Positions 50,761 through 60,853 of a stretch of DNA of 64,000 nt are shown here, in pieces; position 1 is the stretch's first letter; every line of letters begins with the position of its first letter. The translations under genes and the position numbers were made by a program. The notes below the pieces were generated by a model that saw only the letters and a list, made by a program, of their open reading frames with translations, did no database searches and was not told the origin of the DNA. The DNA comes from Mycobacterium sp. GA-1841 (GTDB taxonomy: Bacteria > Actinomycetota > Actinomycetes > Mycobacteriales > Mycobacteriaceae), in contig NZ_MBEQ01000099.1 of the NCBI RefSeq assembly GCF_001954135.1, positions 1-64,000 of the forward strand. Direction: 5' to 3'.

Positions 50761-53700
50761 CCGGCCCCATCCGGTCGGCGATCACGGTGACCGCCCCGGT
50801 GGCGTTCTGCACGATGCCGCGGACGACCAGAGCCGGCGCGGTCTGCGCCAGCTTGCGGTAGCGCGCCCACACTCCCGGTGCGCACAGCACGTTGACCATC
50901 CCGGTTTCATCTTCCAGGTTCAAAAACGTCACTCCCTGCGCGGTCGCGGGGCGCTGCCGGTGAGTCACCGCCCCGGCAACCAGGATTCGGGTTCCGTCGA
51001 CGACGTCCAGCAACTTGTCGTTGGGGATCACTCCCAGCGCGTCGAGGTCGGCGCGCAGGTACTGGGTGGGATAGCTGTCCGGGGAGACGCCGGTGGCCCA
51101 CACGTCGGCGGCGGCCAGCTCCAACGCACTCATCCCGGGCAGCGGCGGGACGTGGGAGGAAGAGCCCACCCCCGGCAACCGGTCCGGCCGCTGGGTGGCC
51201 GCCGCGCCCGCCGCCCACAGCGCCTCACGTCGGGTGGTCCCGAAACAACCCAGCGCACCGGCGGTGGCCAGCGCCTCGGTCTGGGGTACCGACAGCTGCA
51301 CCCGGTTGGTCAGATCGATCAGAGAGGTGAATCCCCCGTGGGCTTCTCGCTCGTCGACCAGGCGCCCCGCCAACTCGTCACCGATGTGACGGACGCTGCC
51401 CAAACCCAGCCGCACATCAAGGCCGTGGTTCTCGCAGGTGGCATGGGCCAGCGAGGCGTTGACATCAGGACCGTGCACCGTCACGCCATGTCTGCGTGCG
51501 TCGGCCACCAGGGATTGTGGTGAGTAGAACCCCATCGGCTGGGCCCGCAGCAGTGCCGCGCAGAACACCGCCGGATGATGCAGTTTGAACCACGACGAAT
51601 AGAACACCAGCGATGCGAAGCTCAGCGAATGACTTTCCGGGAAACCGAAATTGGCGAAAGCTTCCAGCTTCTCGTAGATCCGCTCGGCCACCTCGCCGGT
51701 GATGCCGTGGAGCTCTCTCATACCGTCGTAGAACCGGTTGCGCAGCTGCCGCATCTTCTCGGTGGAACGTTTGGAGCCCATCGCCCGGCGCAACTGGTCG
51801 GCCTCGGCCGGGGTGAAACCCGCGCAGTCGACCGCCAATTGCATGAGCTGTTCCTGGAACAGCGGCACCCCCAGGGTTTTCCGGAGCGCCGGCTCCATCG
51901 ACGGATGGTCGTAGGTGACGGCCTCTATCCCGTTGCGGCGCTTGATGTACGGATGAACCGAGCCGCCCTGGATCGGGCCCGGCCGGATCAGCGCCACCTC
52001 GACCACCAAGTCGTAGAACTCCCGCGGCTTGAGCCGGGGCAAGGTGGCCATCTGCGCGCGGGACTCCACCTGGAACACCCCGACCGAATCGGCTCTCTGC
52101 AGCATCTCGTAGACCGCCGGTTCGGACAGGTCCAGCTTGGCCAGGTCGACGGTGATGCCCTTGTGTTCGGCCAGCAGGTCGATGGCGTAGTGCAGGGCCG
52201 AGAGCATGCCGAGGCCGAGCAGATCGAACTTCACCAAACCGATTGCCGCACAGTCGTCTTTGTCCCACTGCAGCACGCTGCGGTCAGCCATACGTGCCCA
52301 CTCCACCGGGCACACGTCGGCGATCGGGCGGTCACAGATCACCATGCCGCCCGAGTGGATGCCGAGATGGCGCGGCAAGTTGGCGATCTGGGTGGCCAAC
52401 TCGATCACCGGTTGCGGGATCTCCGCGGCCTCGGGTGAGTCGGGACGGCCGTCCCACCGGCTGAGGTGCTTGCTCCAGGCGTCCTGCTGGCCCTGCGAGA
52501 ACCCCAGCGCCCGGGCCATGTCACGCACGGCGCTGCGACCGCGGTAGGTGATGACGTTGGCCACCTGGGCGGCATAGTTGCGACCGTAGCGCTCGTAGAC
52601 GTACTGGATGACCTTCTCGCGCAGGTCCGATTCGATGTCGATGTCGATGTCGGGTGGGCCGTCGCGGGCCGGGGACAGGAACCGTTCGAACAACAGGTCG
52701 TTGGCGATCGGATCGACGTTGGTGACCTTGAGCGCGTAACAGACCGCCGAGTTGGCCGCCGACCCCCTGCCCTGACACAGGATGTCGTTGTCCCGGCAGA
52801 ACCGGACGATGTCGTGTACCACCAGGAAATACCCGGGGAACTCCAACTGCTCGATGATCGTCAGTTCATGTTCGATCTGTGCGTAGGCCTTACCCGCGGT
52901 GCCCGGTGGCCCGTACCGCTCGGCCGCACCGGCCATCACCAACTGTCGCAGCCAACTGTCCTCGGTTTCACCGGACGGTACATCTGGGAACGGTGGCAGT
53001 TGCGGGGCGATCAGCGCCAGACCGAAAGCACACTGCTCACCGAGATCCGCTGCCGCCTCGACGATCTCGGTACCGAAGAGCCGGGCCATCTCCTCCCCCG
53101 AGCGCAGGTGGGCACCACCGAGTGGGGCCAACCAGCCCGCGGCGGCGTCCATCGAGTTGCGAGCCCGGATCGCGGCCATCGCCATCGCCAGCCGACCCCG
53201 GTCGGGTACGGCGAAGTGCGCGCCGGTGGTGGCCACCACACCGACTCCGAATCGCGGGGCCAATCCGGCCAGGACCGCGTTGCGCTCATCGTCATCCGGA
53301 TGGCCGTGATGGGAGAGCTCGACGCTGACCCGGTCGGCGCCGAACCGGTCCACCAGATCGGCCAGTGCGACGGCGGCAGCCTCTGGTCCACCTTGGGAAA
53401 GCGCCTGACGGACATGGCCTTTGCGACAACCGGTGAGGATCTGCCAGTGCCCACCGGCCGCCTCGGACAGCGCGTCGAAGTCATAACGCGGCTTGCCCTT
53501 CTCGCCCCCGGCCAGATGCGCGCCGGCGATCTCTCGGGACAACCGCCGGTAGCCCTCCGGCCCGCGGGCCAACACCAGCAGGTGCGGACCGGGCGGGTCG
53601 GGATCCTCGGTCCGGGGGACATTCCCCAGCGACAACTCGGCACCGAAGACCGTGGCCACGTCCAACTCCCTGGCCGCCTCGGCGAACCGGACCACCCCGT

Positions 53701-54007
53701 AGAGCCCGTCGTGATCGGTCAGTGCGATCGCCCGCAGGTTCAGCCGGGCCGCCTCCTCCACCAACTCCTCCGGCGTGCTCGCGCCGTCGAGAAAGCTGTA
53801 GGCACTGTGCGCGTGCAGCTCGGCATACCGCACCGAACCGCCGATACGGGCGATGTCGGGTAGTTGATACGCGCCGCGTTTACGGGACCACGCCGGGCTG
53901 TCCCCACCATCGCCGCCGGGCTCCAACGGCAGGCCGGAGCGGCGGGGTTTGCCTGTAAGCACCCGCTCCATCTCCGACCAGCTCGGCGGCCCGTTATGCC
54001 AGCCCAC
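50720..54007 (-). CDS. dnaE2: Error-prone DNA polymerase III alpha subunit DnaE2 (ImuC)
   Basis: 1095 residues from a GTG at 54007, matching the GWxNGPPSWxEMERVL start of homologues. Order: PHP domain (from YAELHAHSAYSFLDGAS), palm with the catalytic aspartates in PDIDIDIES, fingers with RRAMGSKRSTEKMR, helix-hairpin-helix and a C-terminal OB domain (VLVAGAVTHRQRPATAQGVTF). It is the translesion polymerase of the mycobacterial mutasome, acting with ImuB and ImuA'. A LexA box overlaps the promoter. The C-terminus ends VGSRSRDFR as in M. tuberculosis. Confidence 0.96.
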   Translation of the reverse strand: MGWHNGPPSWSEMERVLTGKPRRSGLPLEPGGDGGDSPAWSRKRGAYQLPDIARIGGSVRYAELHAHSAYSFLDGASTPEELVEEAARLNLRAIALTDHDGLYGVVRFAEAARELDVATVFGAELSLGNVPRTEDPDPPGPHLLVLARGPEGYRRLSREIAGAHLAGGEKGKPRYDFDALSEAAGGHWQILTGCRKGHVRQALSQGGPEAAAVALADLVDRFGADRVSVELSHHGHPDDDERNAVLAGLAPRFGVGVVATTGAHFAVPDRGRLAMAMAAIRARNSMDAAAGWLAPLGGAHLRSGEEMARLFGTEIVEAAADLGEQCAFGLALIAPQLPPFPDVPSGETEDSWLRQLVMAGAAERYGPPGTAGKAYAQIEHELTIIEQLEFPGYFLVVHDIVRFCRDNDILCQGRGSAANSAVCYALKVTNVDPIANDLLFERFLSPARDGPPDIDIDIESDLREKVIQYVYERYGRNYAAQVANVITYRGRSAVRDMARALGFSQGQQDAWSKHLSRWDGRPDSPEAAEIPQPVIELATQIANLPRHLGIHSGGMVICDRPIADVCPVEWARMADRSVLQWDKDDCAAIGLVKFDLLGLGMLSALHYAIDLLAEHKGITVDLAKLDLSEPAVYEMLQRADSVGVFQVESRAQMATLPRLKPREFYDLVVEVALIRPGPIQGGSVHPYIKRRNGIEAVTYDHPSMEPALRKTLGVPLFQEQLMQLAVDCAGFTPAEADQLRRAMGSKRSTEKMRQLRNRFYDGMRELHGITGEVAERIYEKLEAFANFGFPESHSLSFASLVFYSSWFKLHHPAVFCAALLRAQPMGFYSPQSLVADARRHGVTVHGPDVNASLAHATCENHGLDVRLGLGSVRHIGDELAGRLVDEREAHGGFTSLIDLTNRVQLSVPQTEALATAGALGCFGTTRREALWAAGAAATQRPDRLPGVGSSSHVPPLPGMSALELAAADVWATGVSPDSYPTQYLRADLDALGVIPNDKLLDVVDGTRILVAGAVTHRQRPATAQGVTFLNLEDETGMVNVLCAPGVWARYRKLAQTAPALVVRGIVQNATGAVTVIADRMGPVKLRVGSRSRDFR

Positions 54008-54019
54008 CCCGCCAGCATA

Positions 54020-54035
54020 TCGAACAGTTGTTCGA
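54020..54035. promoter_or_regulatory. LexA (SOS) box of dnaE2
   Basis: TCGAAC-AGTT-GTTCGA is a perfect match to the mycobacterial LexA consensus TCGAAC-N4-GTTCGA. It ends 13 bases before the dnaE2 GTG, so LexA would block its promoter until DNA damage. Confidence 0.92.
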
Positions 54036-54147
54036 TACCCCAGTGGGGGCATCACAGGGTGTACGTGGTGACCACCTTGAGATGCCGATCACGGCCCGTA
54101 CCCCTACGATCCCTCTGGGCTGGGGATCGGCTGTGAGAGGACGGGCA

Positions 54148-55188
54148 ATGGCGTCGACGTCAGGGTCAACAAAGTACATCGGCTATGTCGGTGGGGTCGC
54201 GGTAGCGGCGGGAGTGGGTGCGGCGATCGCCGTAGCCGGACAGGGCACCGCCCATGCCGATTCCGGCGACGGCGCGGCCAAGGCATCGACCAGCAGCGCA
54301 TCACAGCACGTCAAGGCCGGACCCAAACGCACGGATGCTGCGAATTCCAAGGCCGGCGCCACCAAACGGACCAAGCCCGTGGCGAAGTTCAAAGATGCCG
54401 TCCACAAGCAGACCGACAAGCTCGAGAAGGCCGCGGCGCAGGCCGGCAAGTCCGCGAACGCCGTCTCCAAGACGATCACCGACTCGCTGACCAAAGCCGT
54501 CACCCCCGCGAAGTCGGTGACCGTCACGCCCAAGGTCAAGCCGAGCGCCGAAGAATTCGAGGCCGAGCAGGTCACCAAGCTCAAGAGCTTGTTCACGCCG
54601 AAGCAGGCGGCGGCTCCGACCCCGGAGCCTGTCGCGAAGCCGGAGAGCAAGACCGATACCGAGCCGGCCACCTCCAAACTCAGTGCAGTGCAGACGCAGT
54701 CCGACGCCATCGACACCCAGGCGGATACGCCCTGGAGTCCCAACCCGTTCCGGGCTGATGACCCGGATCCGACGGATTTCCCCGAGGCGATCATGAATCT
54801 GCGGGAGGCGCTGCTCACCGCGTCACCGGATGAGCTCGACCCATTTGTCCGGGAAGCCACCGAGCAGATCTACCGGGCCAGCCAGATCGTGCCGTGGGTC
54901 AACGCGGTGATCCCGGTCAGCAAGATCCTGCCCCGCCTCGCGCCCGCGCTGGGGAATGACGAGGCAGCCCTCGATGCCCGGCAGACCATCATCATGGAGC
55001 TGATCAAGACCACACCGCCCGGCTCGGCGGTGTACTACGGGTATGACATCATCGCCGACTTGATCAATCTGGAAGAGCCGGCTGCCGACCTCAAGGTCAC
55101 GGCCGTCGCCACGGTGTGGGATCTGCTCGACCCGTTCCAGTTGGCCCACAACAAGGGTCAGTCCGGGATCGGTAACGCAGCCGGATAG
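54148..55188 (+). CDS. Exported Ala/Lys/Thr-rich protein, unknown function
   Basis: 346 residues from the ATG at 54148. A signal-like N-terminus (KYIGYVGGVAVAAGVGAAIAVAGQGTAHAD) would be cleaved near residue 38. A low-complexity, Lys/Ala/Thr/Pro-rich region follows (about 40-225), then a more ordered helical C-terminal domain (about 235-335, FPEAIMNLREALLTASPDEL and AVYYGYDIIADLINLEEPAADLKVTAVATVWD in parts). This layout is common among mycobacterial secreted or surface proteins. No enzymatic motif. Confidence 0.8.
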   Translation: MASTSGSTKYIGYVGGVAVAAGVGAAIAVAGQGTAHADSGDGAAKASTSSASQHVKAGPKRTDAANSKAGATKRTKPVAKFKDAVHKQTDKLEKAAAQAGKSANAVSKTITDSLTKAVTPAKSVTVTPKVKPSAEEFEAEQVTKLKSLFTPKQAAAPTPEPVAKPESKTDTEPATSKLSAVQTQSDAIDTQADTPWSPNPFRADDPDPTDFPEAIMNLREALLTASPDELDPFVREATEQIYRASQIVPWVNAVIPVSKILPRLAPALGNDEAALDARQTIIMELIKTTPPGSAVYYGYDIIADLINLEEPAADLKVTAVATVWDLLDPFQLAHNKGQSGIGNAAG

Positions 55189-55197
55189 TCCGCGCAC

Positions 55198-55243
55198 GTA
55201 ACGTGGTGGCGATTTCTCAGCGGCTTTTACGCCACCAGGTTAC
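55198..55243. terminator. Hairpin between convergent exported-protein and permease genes
   Basis: GTAACGTGGTGGCG (55198-55211) pairs with CGCCACCAGGTTAC (55230-55243) with one mismatch and an 18-base loop, ten bases past the stop at 55188. Likely terminator for the plus-strand gene. Confidence 0.7.
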
Positions 55244-55318
55244 AAACGCGGAATACCAGGGGGCGTAAACGACTTGTGCCGTCCGTCATTTCACTGACTC
55301 CTCGGCACCCTCACCCAC

Positions 55319-56875
55319 CTACTCCACGAGCGACGGGGTGTCGTGCCGCAGCGTCTCCCCGCGGAAGAACGCCGGGTTGACCGACCGCCACACCAACATG
55401 AGCACGGCCCCGAGCAACAGGATGCCGAAGCCCATGAAGAACACCAGGCCGATGCCGCCGATCTCGGCGCCGCTGCCGTTCTCCGGGTTCATGCTCTCTC
55501 CGATGGCGATCACGAACACCGCGGCCAGCACGATCCCGCCGAGCAACGGGAACAGGAACTTGAACACCACGTTGCGGGCGTTGGCGAACAACTCGCGCCG
55601 GAAGTACCAGACACAGGCGAACGCGGTGATGCCGTAGTACCAGCAGATCATGATGCCAAGAGCGGCAATGGTATCCAGCAGGGCACTCTCGGACAGCAGG
55701 CTCACCACGGTGTAGAACACGCCGGTGACCACGCCCGCGGTGATGGTCGCGAAACTCGGCACCAGATAGCGGGGGCTGACCTCGGCGAACCGGGCCGGGA
55801 AGGCCTTGTAGGCGCCCATCGCCAGCATCGCCCGGGCCGCCGGCAGGAACGTGGTCTGCAGGCTGGCCACCGACGAGGCCAAGATCGCCAGGAAAAGGAA
55901 CGGTCCGGCCCAGTGGCCCATGATCGGGTCCGCCAGTGCCGCGAACACGTTCTCGGCATTGTCCGGATTACCCAGGCCCAGGTCGGTTTCGCCCACCCCG
56001 GCGTACATCATCACCGCGACGGCGATGAGCAGATATGTGGCCAGGATCGACAGCACGCACAGCAGACCGGCTCGGCCCGGCACCTTTGTCGGATCCTTGG
56101 ACTCCTCCCCCAATGTCAGACAGGTGTCCCAGCCCCAGAACGCGAAGATCGAGCCCGTCACGCCAACCACGAACGCACTCAACGCAAGTCCGCTGAACGG
56201 GTTGAACCAGTCCAGGTCGAATGACAACCCGACCGGTGCGTCGCCGCGGCCCACGTGCACGAATGCCATCACGGCGAACGCCAGCAACACGATCATCTGG
56301 AAACCCACCAGGACGTACTGCACCCGTTCGCTGGTGGTGATGCCGCGGCTCGCGATCGCGGTGGCCAGGGCCAAGAACACCAGTGTGGTGACGATGTTGA
56401 TGGCCTTGTTGTCGGCCAGGTCCGCGATCGAGGGATTGTTGCTGATGCGGGCGATGAACAGGTAGAAGAACTCCACGGCGATGGCGGCGAGGTTGGACAG
56501 CACGATGATCGACGCCATCACCATGCCCCATCCACACATCCAGCCGACGTACGGCCCGAATGCCTTGGTGGACCAGGTGAACGACGCTCCGCAGTCGGGC
56601 GCGCGTGAGTTCAGTTCGCGGTAGGCGTAGGCGGTCAGGAACATCGGGATGAATCCGGCGATGAAGATGGCAGGCATCTTGAGGCCGACGGCCGCGACGA
56701 TCAGCCCGATGCTGGCAGTCAGCGTGTAACCGGGTGCCACGCACGAGATCCCAAGAATCGCACCCGATAAGGTGCCGACCTTGCCGGCAGCCAGACCCTT
56801 GGAGACCAGGCCGCTGGACTGTTCGGCGGCCTCGAGCTCATGGTGGGACGCGGATTCCGCTGCCGACTCGGTCAT
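55319..56875 (-). CDS. APC-superfamily amino acid/amine permease
   Basis: 518 residues from the ATG at 56875, which overlaps the universal stress protein stop (ATGA). About 12-14 transmembrane helices; TM1 carries GISCVAPGYTLTASIG (the unwound Gly-rich substrate site) and TM6 FAFWGWDTCLTLGEESKDPTKVPGRAG in two parts, as in APC amino acid transporters. The upstream frame to 57031 is inside the neighbour. Coupling to a universal stress protein suggests a regulated transporter. Substrate unknown; amines and amino acids are both possible. Confidence 0.88.
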   Translation of the reverse strand: MTESAAESASHHELEAAEQSSGLVSKGLAAGKVGTLSGAILGISCVAPGYTLTASIGLIVAAVGLKMPAIFIAGFIPMFLTAYAYRELNSRAPDCGASFTWSTKAFGPYVGWMCGWGMVMASIIVLSNLAAIAVEFFYLFIARISNNPSIADLADNKAINIVTTLVFLALATAIASRGITTSERVQYVLVGFQMIVLLAFAVMAFVHVGRGDAPVGLSFDLDWFNPFSGLALSAFVVGVTGSIFAFWGWDTCLTLGEESKDPTKVPGRAGLLCVLSILATYLLIAVAVMMYAGVGETDLGLGNPDNAENVFAALADPIMGHWAGPFLFLAILASSVASLQTTFLPAARAMLAMGAYKAFPARFAEVSPRYLVPSFATITAGVVTGVFYTVVSLLSESALLDTIAALGIMICWYYGITAFACVWYFRRELFANARNVVFKFLFPLLGGIVLAAVFVIAIGESMNPENGSGAEIGGIGLVFFMGFGILLLGAVLMLVWRSVNPAFFRGETLRHDTPSLVE

Positions 56876-57771
56876 GCGTGGCCCTCGCCGTCTTTCAGTT
56901 CGTCCCGAGGTACGACCACCATCGGCACGTCCAACACCCTCAACATCTTGGCTGCCGTCGACCCGAGAAAGATCCGTCGGGGCGCGCTGAGCCGGCTGGA
57001 TCCGACCATGATGATGTCCCCGTCCTGCCAACTCAGCTGCTCCACCGCCGCCTCGACCGTGGGACCGTTCACGATCGTGGAGGTCACCGGAAAGTCCTCG
57101 GGAAGCTCACTTCTGGCGGCCTCCACGGTGTGCTGGGCGTGCGCGACCGCATGTTCACGAACCGCGTCGGCATCGCCGCGCAGCGAACCGAAGGCCGGAT
57201 CGAGCGCCACCAACGACACCAGCCGCAACGGGACATCGGCTGCTCGGCTGGCCCGTACCGCGGTGTCGAGCAACAGATCCGAGCCCTGGCGTTGCCCGAT
57301 GGCACACGTGATCTCGTGTATCCGATCCACGGTCGAGTCCCGAGTTCCGCGCGGCGCCACCGCCACCGGCACCGGCGAGGAGTGCAGCAGCTCGTTGACC
57401 ACCGAGCCCAGCGAGAAGCTGCCGATCAGCCCGCCACCGGAACCGCCGACCACGATGGCCACCGCCTGCAACCGCAGCGCCTCGTGGATCAGACCGTCGG
57501 TGAACGACTCGTCGAAGCTCAGATGCGTATGTGCCACAACGTCGTCGGGCACCGAGGCCATCGCATCGTCCAACCAGCCCTTGGCTTGCCCGGCCACCAT
57601 TTCCTCGTAGCCGCCCTTGGGGCCGATGCCCGCCGGTGCGGTGTCGGGCGGGACGATGAGGCAGATGTGGAGTTGCGCCCCCAACGCCCGGGCGAACCGG
57701 ACCGCCAAGGCCAACGCATCCGCGCCCCCGGGAGTGGCCAGGTATCCAACGACCAGATTCACCTGCGCCAT
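56872..57771 (-). CDS. Universal stress protein (tandem USP domains)
   Basis: 299 residues from the ATG at 57771. Two USP domains in tandem. The first starts VNLVVGYLATPGGADALALAVRFA and ends with GGSGGGLIGSFSLGSVVNELLHSSPVPVAVAP, close to the ATP-binding G-2x-G-9x-G-S pattern. The second ends MVGSSRLSAPRRIFLGSTAAKMLRVLDVPMVVVP in parts, same pattern. It probably binds ATP and acts on the co-translated permease. Its stop overlaps the permease start. Confidence 0.9.
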   Translation of the reverse strand: MAQVNLVVGYLATPGGADALALAVRFARALGAQLHICLIVPPDTAPAGIGPKGGYEEMVAGQAKGWLDDAMASVPDDVVAHTHLSFDESFTDGLIHEALRLQAVAIVVGGSGGGLIGSFSLGSVVNELLHSSPVPVAVAPRGTRDSTVDRIHEITCAIGQRQGSDLLLDTAVRASRAADVPLRLVSLVALDPAFGSLRGDADAVREHAVAHAQHTVEAARSELPEDFPVTSTIVNGPTVEAAVEQLSWQDGDIIMVGSSRLSAPRRIFLGSTAAKMLRVLDVPMVVVPRDELKDGEGHA

Positions 57772-57876
57772 CTGCCACCGCCCATCCCACACTGTGTCGT
57801 GCGACCGTAGTGGTTCGATCCTGTCAATCCGCCACTCGGCGTGCAGCGCTTCTACAAAATTGCCGGCCCCGGCCGA

Positions 57877-58746
57877 TCAGTCGGAATACTCTGCGGCACC
57901 GTCTTCCAACACCAGCCGGGCATCGGCGCCGTCGGGCCCGGATGCCTCGGTACGGAACACCGCCCGCCCCGGCTCGGTCCGCCAGATCGACGTGGTCAGC
58001 ATCTCCCCCGGGAACACCGGCGAGCTGAAGCGGGCCGCCACCGCATGGACCTTGGTGGCGTCGCCGCCGCCGAGTTCGGCGACCAGGGCCCGCCCGGCGA
58101 CCCCGTAAGTGCACAGGCCATGCAGGATCGGCTTCGGGAAACCGGCGAGATTCTGAGCGAACCACGGATCACTGTGCAGTGGATTGCGATCGCCGGACAA
58201 CCGGTAGATCAGGGCCTGGTCCTCGCGGGTGGGCAGGTTTACTTGAGCGTCGGGCTCGCGATCGGGAATCTGCGGCGCCGCCGGACGTTGCCCTGGTTGA
58301 CCACCGAATCCCCCTTCGCCCCGAATCACCACGGTAGTAAGGGTTTCGGCGACGACCTCGCCGCTGTCCGGGTCCGTTCCGACCCCCTTGAGCATGACCA
58401 CCGCATTCTTGCCTTCACCCTTGTCCTGGATGTCGGCGACCTCGGAGACGACGGTCAACTTCCCGGCCGGCGGCAGCGGCCGGTGCAGTCGGATCTCCTG
58501 GGAACCGTGCAGCAGCATGCTGAAGTTGAACGTGCCGATCTTCAAGGCGGCGGGAAAGGCCGAACACGCGATCACCGCGTAGGTGGGTAGCACCTGCTGC
58601 TCGATCTCGTGGCTGTTCTCCGTGGTGAAGGCAAGATCAGCGGTTCCCGCGCCGACGCCGATGGCGTACAGCAGGGTGTCGCGGTCGGTCCAGTCGAACT
58701 GGATCGGATCGGTCGTCGCGCCGATGGCATCCGGATTGAGGGGCAT
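57877..58746 (-). CDS. htdY: MaoC-family (3R)-hydroxyacyl-thioester dehydratase HtdY
   Basis: 289 residues from the ATG at 58746. Double hot-dog fold. The hydratase-2 motif YRLSGDRNPLHSDPWFAQ contains the catalytic Asp and His, followed by GFPKPILHGLCTYG. The N-terminal half (DRDTLLYAIGVGAG, TENSHEIEQQVLPTYAVIAC) is the non-catalytic hot dog. It hydrates or dehydrates 2-enoyl/3-hydroxyacyl-CoA. Closely matches Rv3389c in length and motif. Divergent from the AcrA1-type gene. Confidence 0.93.
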   Translation of the reverse strand: MPLNPDAIGATTDPIQFDWTDRDTLLYAIGVGAGTADLAFTTENSHEIEQQVLPTYAVIACSAFPAALKIGTFNFSMLLHGSQEIRLHRPLPPAGKLTVVSEVADIQDKGEGKNAVVMLKGVGTDPDSGEVVAETLTTVVIRGEGGFGGQPGQRPAAPQIPDREPDAQVNLPTREDQALIYRLSGDRNPLHSDPWFAQNLAGFPKPILHGLCTYGVAGRALVAELGGGDATKVHAVAARFSSPVFPGEMLTTSIWRTEPGRAVFRTEASGPDGADARLVLEDGAAEYSD

Positions 58747-58806
58747 GCGTGCCGACGATAGTTGAGCCGAGCCGCCTTGTTGACGTTTGCTCGATCTAGG
58801 TCCACG

Positions 58807-60828
58807 ATGGCTCGCATGCGCTATGTCGTTACCGGCGGTACCGGGTTTATCGGCCGTCGAGTGATCTCCCGGATTCTGTCGGTCGAACCGGACGCCCAGG
58901 TGTGGGTCCTGGTGCGTCGGGAGTCCCTGACCCGGTTCGAGCGTCTGGCCCAGACCTGGAATGAACGGGTGAAACCGCTGGTCGGCGACCTCACTTCCGC
59001 TGATCTCGGCTTGTCGGCGGCCGATGTCGCCGAACTCGGCGACATCGCGCACGTGGTGCACTGCGCGGCGATCTACGACATGACGGTCGGCGAGGCAGAG
59101 CAGCGCGCGGCGAATGTGGAGGGCACCCGGGCGGTGACCGGATTGGCCCAGCGGCTGGACGCCACGTTGCACCACGTGTCCTCGATCGCGGTCGCCGGCA
59201 ACCATCGGGGTGTGTTCACCGAAGATGATTTCGACGTCGCGCAAGATCTGCCCACGCCGTATCACCAGACCAAGTTCGAAGCCGAACAACTGGTGCGCTC
59301 GACGCCGGGCCTGCGCTACCGGGTGTACCGGCCGGCCGTCGTGGTCGGCGACTCTCAGACCGGCGAGATGGACAAAATCGACGGGCCCTACTACTTCTTC
59401 GGTGTGTTGGCGCGACTGGCCGGCCTGCCCAAGTTCACCCCGATGATGCTGCCCGACACCGGCCGCACCAACGTCGTACCGGTGGACTATGTGGTCGACG
59501 CGCTCGTCCACCTGATGCATGTCGAGGGTACAGACGGCGAGACGTTCCATCTGACCGCGCCGAGAACCATCGGATTGCGCGACATCTACCGCGGGGTGGC
59601 AACGGAAGCCGGGCTGCCGCCGCTGCGCGGGTCACTCCCCCGTGCCACCGCGGCGCCGGTGCTGCGAGCGCGGGGACGGACCAAAGCTGTGCGTAACATC
59701 GTGGCCGCCCAGCTGGGCATCCCCGGCGAGGTGCTCGACGTGGTGGAGCTTCGGCCGACCTTCACCGCGGACAACACCACCGCCGCGCTGCGCGGTACCG
59801 GGATCACGGTCCCCGAATTCTCCTCGTACGCACCGAAACTGTGGCGGTACTGGGCCGGCCATCTCGATCCCGACCGGGCCCGACGCGACGATCCGGCCGG
59901 CCCGCTGGTGGGCAAGCACGTCATCATCACCGGTGCCTCCAGCGGCATCGGCCGGGCATCGGCCCTGGCGGTGGCCGAACGGGGCGCCTGTGTCTTCGCC
60001 CTGGCCCGCAACGGTGCGGCTCTCGACGATCTGGTCACCGAAATCCGCTCGGCCGGCGGGCAGGCGTACGCCTTCACCTGTGATGTCACCGATTCGGCGT
60101 CGGTCGAGCACACGATCAAGGACATCTTGGGCCGGTTCGACCACGTCGATTACCTGGTGAACAACGCCGGCCGGTCCATCCGCCGGTCGGTGGCGAACTC
60201 GACGGACCGGTTGCACGACTACGAGCGGGTGATGGCAGTCAACTACTTCGGCTCGGTGCGCATGGTGTTGGCGCTGTTACCGCACTGGCGGGAACGCCGG
60301 TTCGGCCATGTGGTCAACGTGTCCAGCGCCGGTGTGCAGGCCAACACCCCGAAGTACAGCTCCTACCTCCCCTCCAAGGCAGCGTTGGATGCGTTCTCCG
60401 ATGTGGTGTCCACCGAAACCCTTTCCGACCACATCACATTCACCAATATCCACATGCCGCTGGTGAAAACGCCGATGATCGCACCGTCGCGCCGGCTCAA
60501 CCCGGTGCCGCCCATCTCGGCCGAGCACGCGGCGGCGATGGTGGTGCGCGGCCTGGTCGACAAACCGGTCCGGATCGACACGCCCCTGGGCACCGTCGCC
60601 GATTTCGGAAACTACCTGACCCCGAAGCTGTCCCGCCGGGTACTGCACCAGCTCTATCTCGGGTATCCGGACTCGGCGGCAGCGCGGGGGGTGAGCAGTC
60701 AGGTAGCCGACAGCACACCACGTCGGCCGAAGCGACCGGCCCGCGACACCCGCGCCCTACGCGTCCCGCGTGCGGTGACCCGCCCGGTCAAACGGGCAGT
60801 GCGGTTGGTGCCCGGGGTGCACTGGTAG
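58807..60828 (+). CDS. acrA1: Multidomain acyl-CoA reductase, AcrA1-like
   Basis: 673 residues from the ATG at 58807 (an ATG at 58816 is equally plausible and matches the M. tuberculosis start). The N-terminal half is an extended SDR/Male-sterility-type reductase: VVTGGTGFIGRRV, then HHVSSIAVAGN and TPYHQTKFEAE with the Tyr/Lys pair. The C-terminal half is a classical SDR: ITGASSGIGRA (about 375), NNAGRSIRRS and YSSYLPSK. The two-reductase fusion is the design of fatty acyl-CoA reductases that give aldehyde or alcohol for wax synthesis. Corresponds to Rv3391. Confidence 0.9.
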   Translation: MARMRYVVTGGTGFIGRRVISRILSVEPDAQVWVLVRRESLTRFERLAQTWNERVKPLVGDLTSADLGLSAADVAELGDIAHVVHCAAIYDMTVGEAEQRAANVEGTRAVTGLAQRLDATLHHVSSIAVAGNHRGVFTEDDFDVAQDLPTPYHQTKFEAEQLVRSTPGLRYRVYRPAVVVGDSQTGEMDKIDGPYYFFGVLARLAGLPKFTPMMLPDTGRTNVVPVDYVVDALVHLMHVEGTDGETFHLTAPRTIGLRDIYRGVATEAGLPPLRGSLPRATAAPVLRARGRTKAVRNIVAAQLGIPGEVLDVVELRPTFTADNTTAALRGTGITVPEFSSYAPKLWRYWAGHLDPDRARRDDPAGPLVGKHVIITGASSGIGRASALAVAERGACVFALARNGAALDDLVTEIRSAGGQAYAFTCDVTDSASVEHTIKDILGRFDHVDYLVNNAGRSIRRSVANSTDRLHDYERVMAVNYFGSVRMVLALLPHWRERRFGHVVNVSSAGVQANTPKYSSYLPSKAALDAFSDVVSTETLSDHITFTNIHMPLVKTPMIAPSRRLNPVPPISAEHAAAMVVRGLVDKPVRIDTPLGTVADFGNYLTPKLSRRVLHQLYLGYPDSAAARGVSSQVADSTPRRPKRPARDTRALRVPRAVTRPVKRAVRLVPGVHW

Positions 60829-60853
60829 CCGGCACGGTTCTATCGTTGGCCAG

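Noticed and set aside
52680..52705. CGTTCGAACAACAGG inside dnaE2 considered as a second SOS box.
   Set aside because: Only one half-site is present; the required GTTCGA partner at four-base spacing is missing, and the site is within coding sequence.
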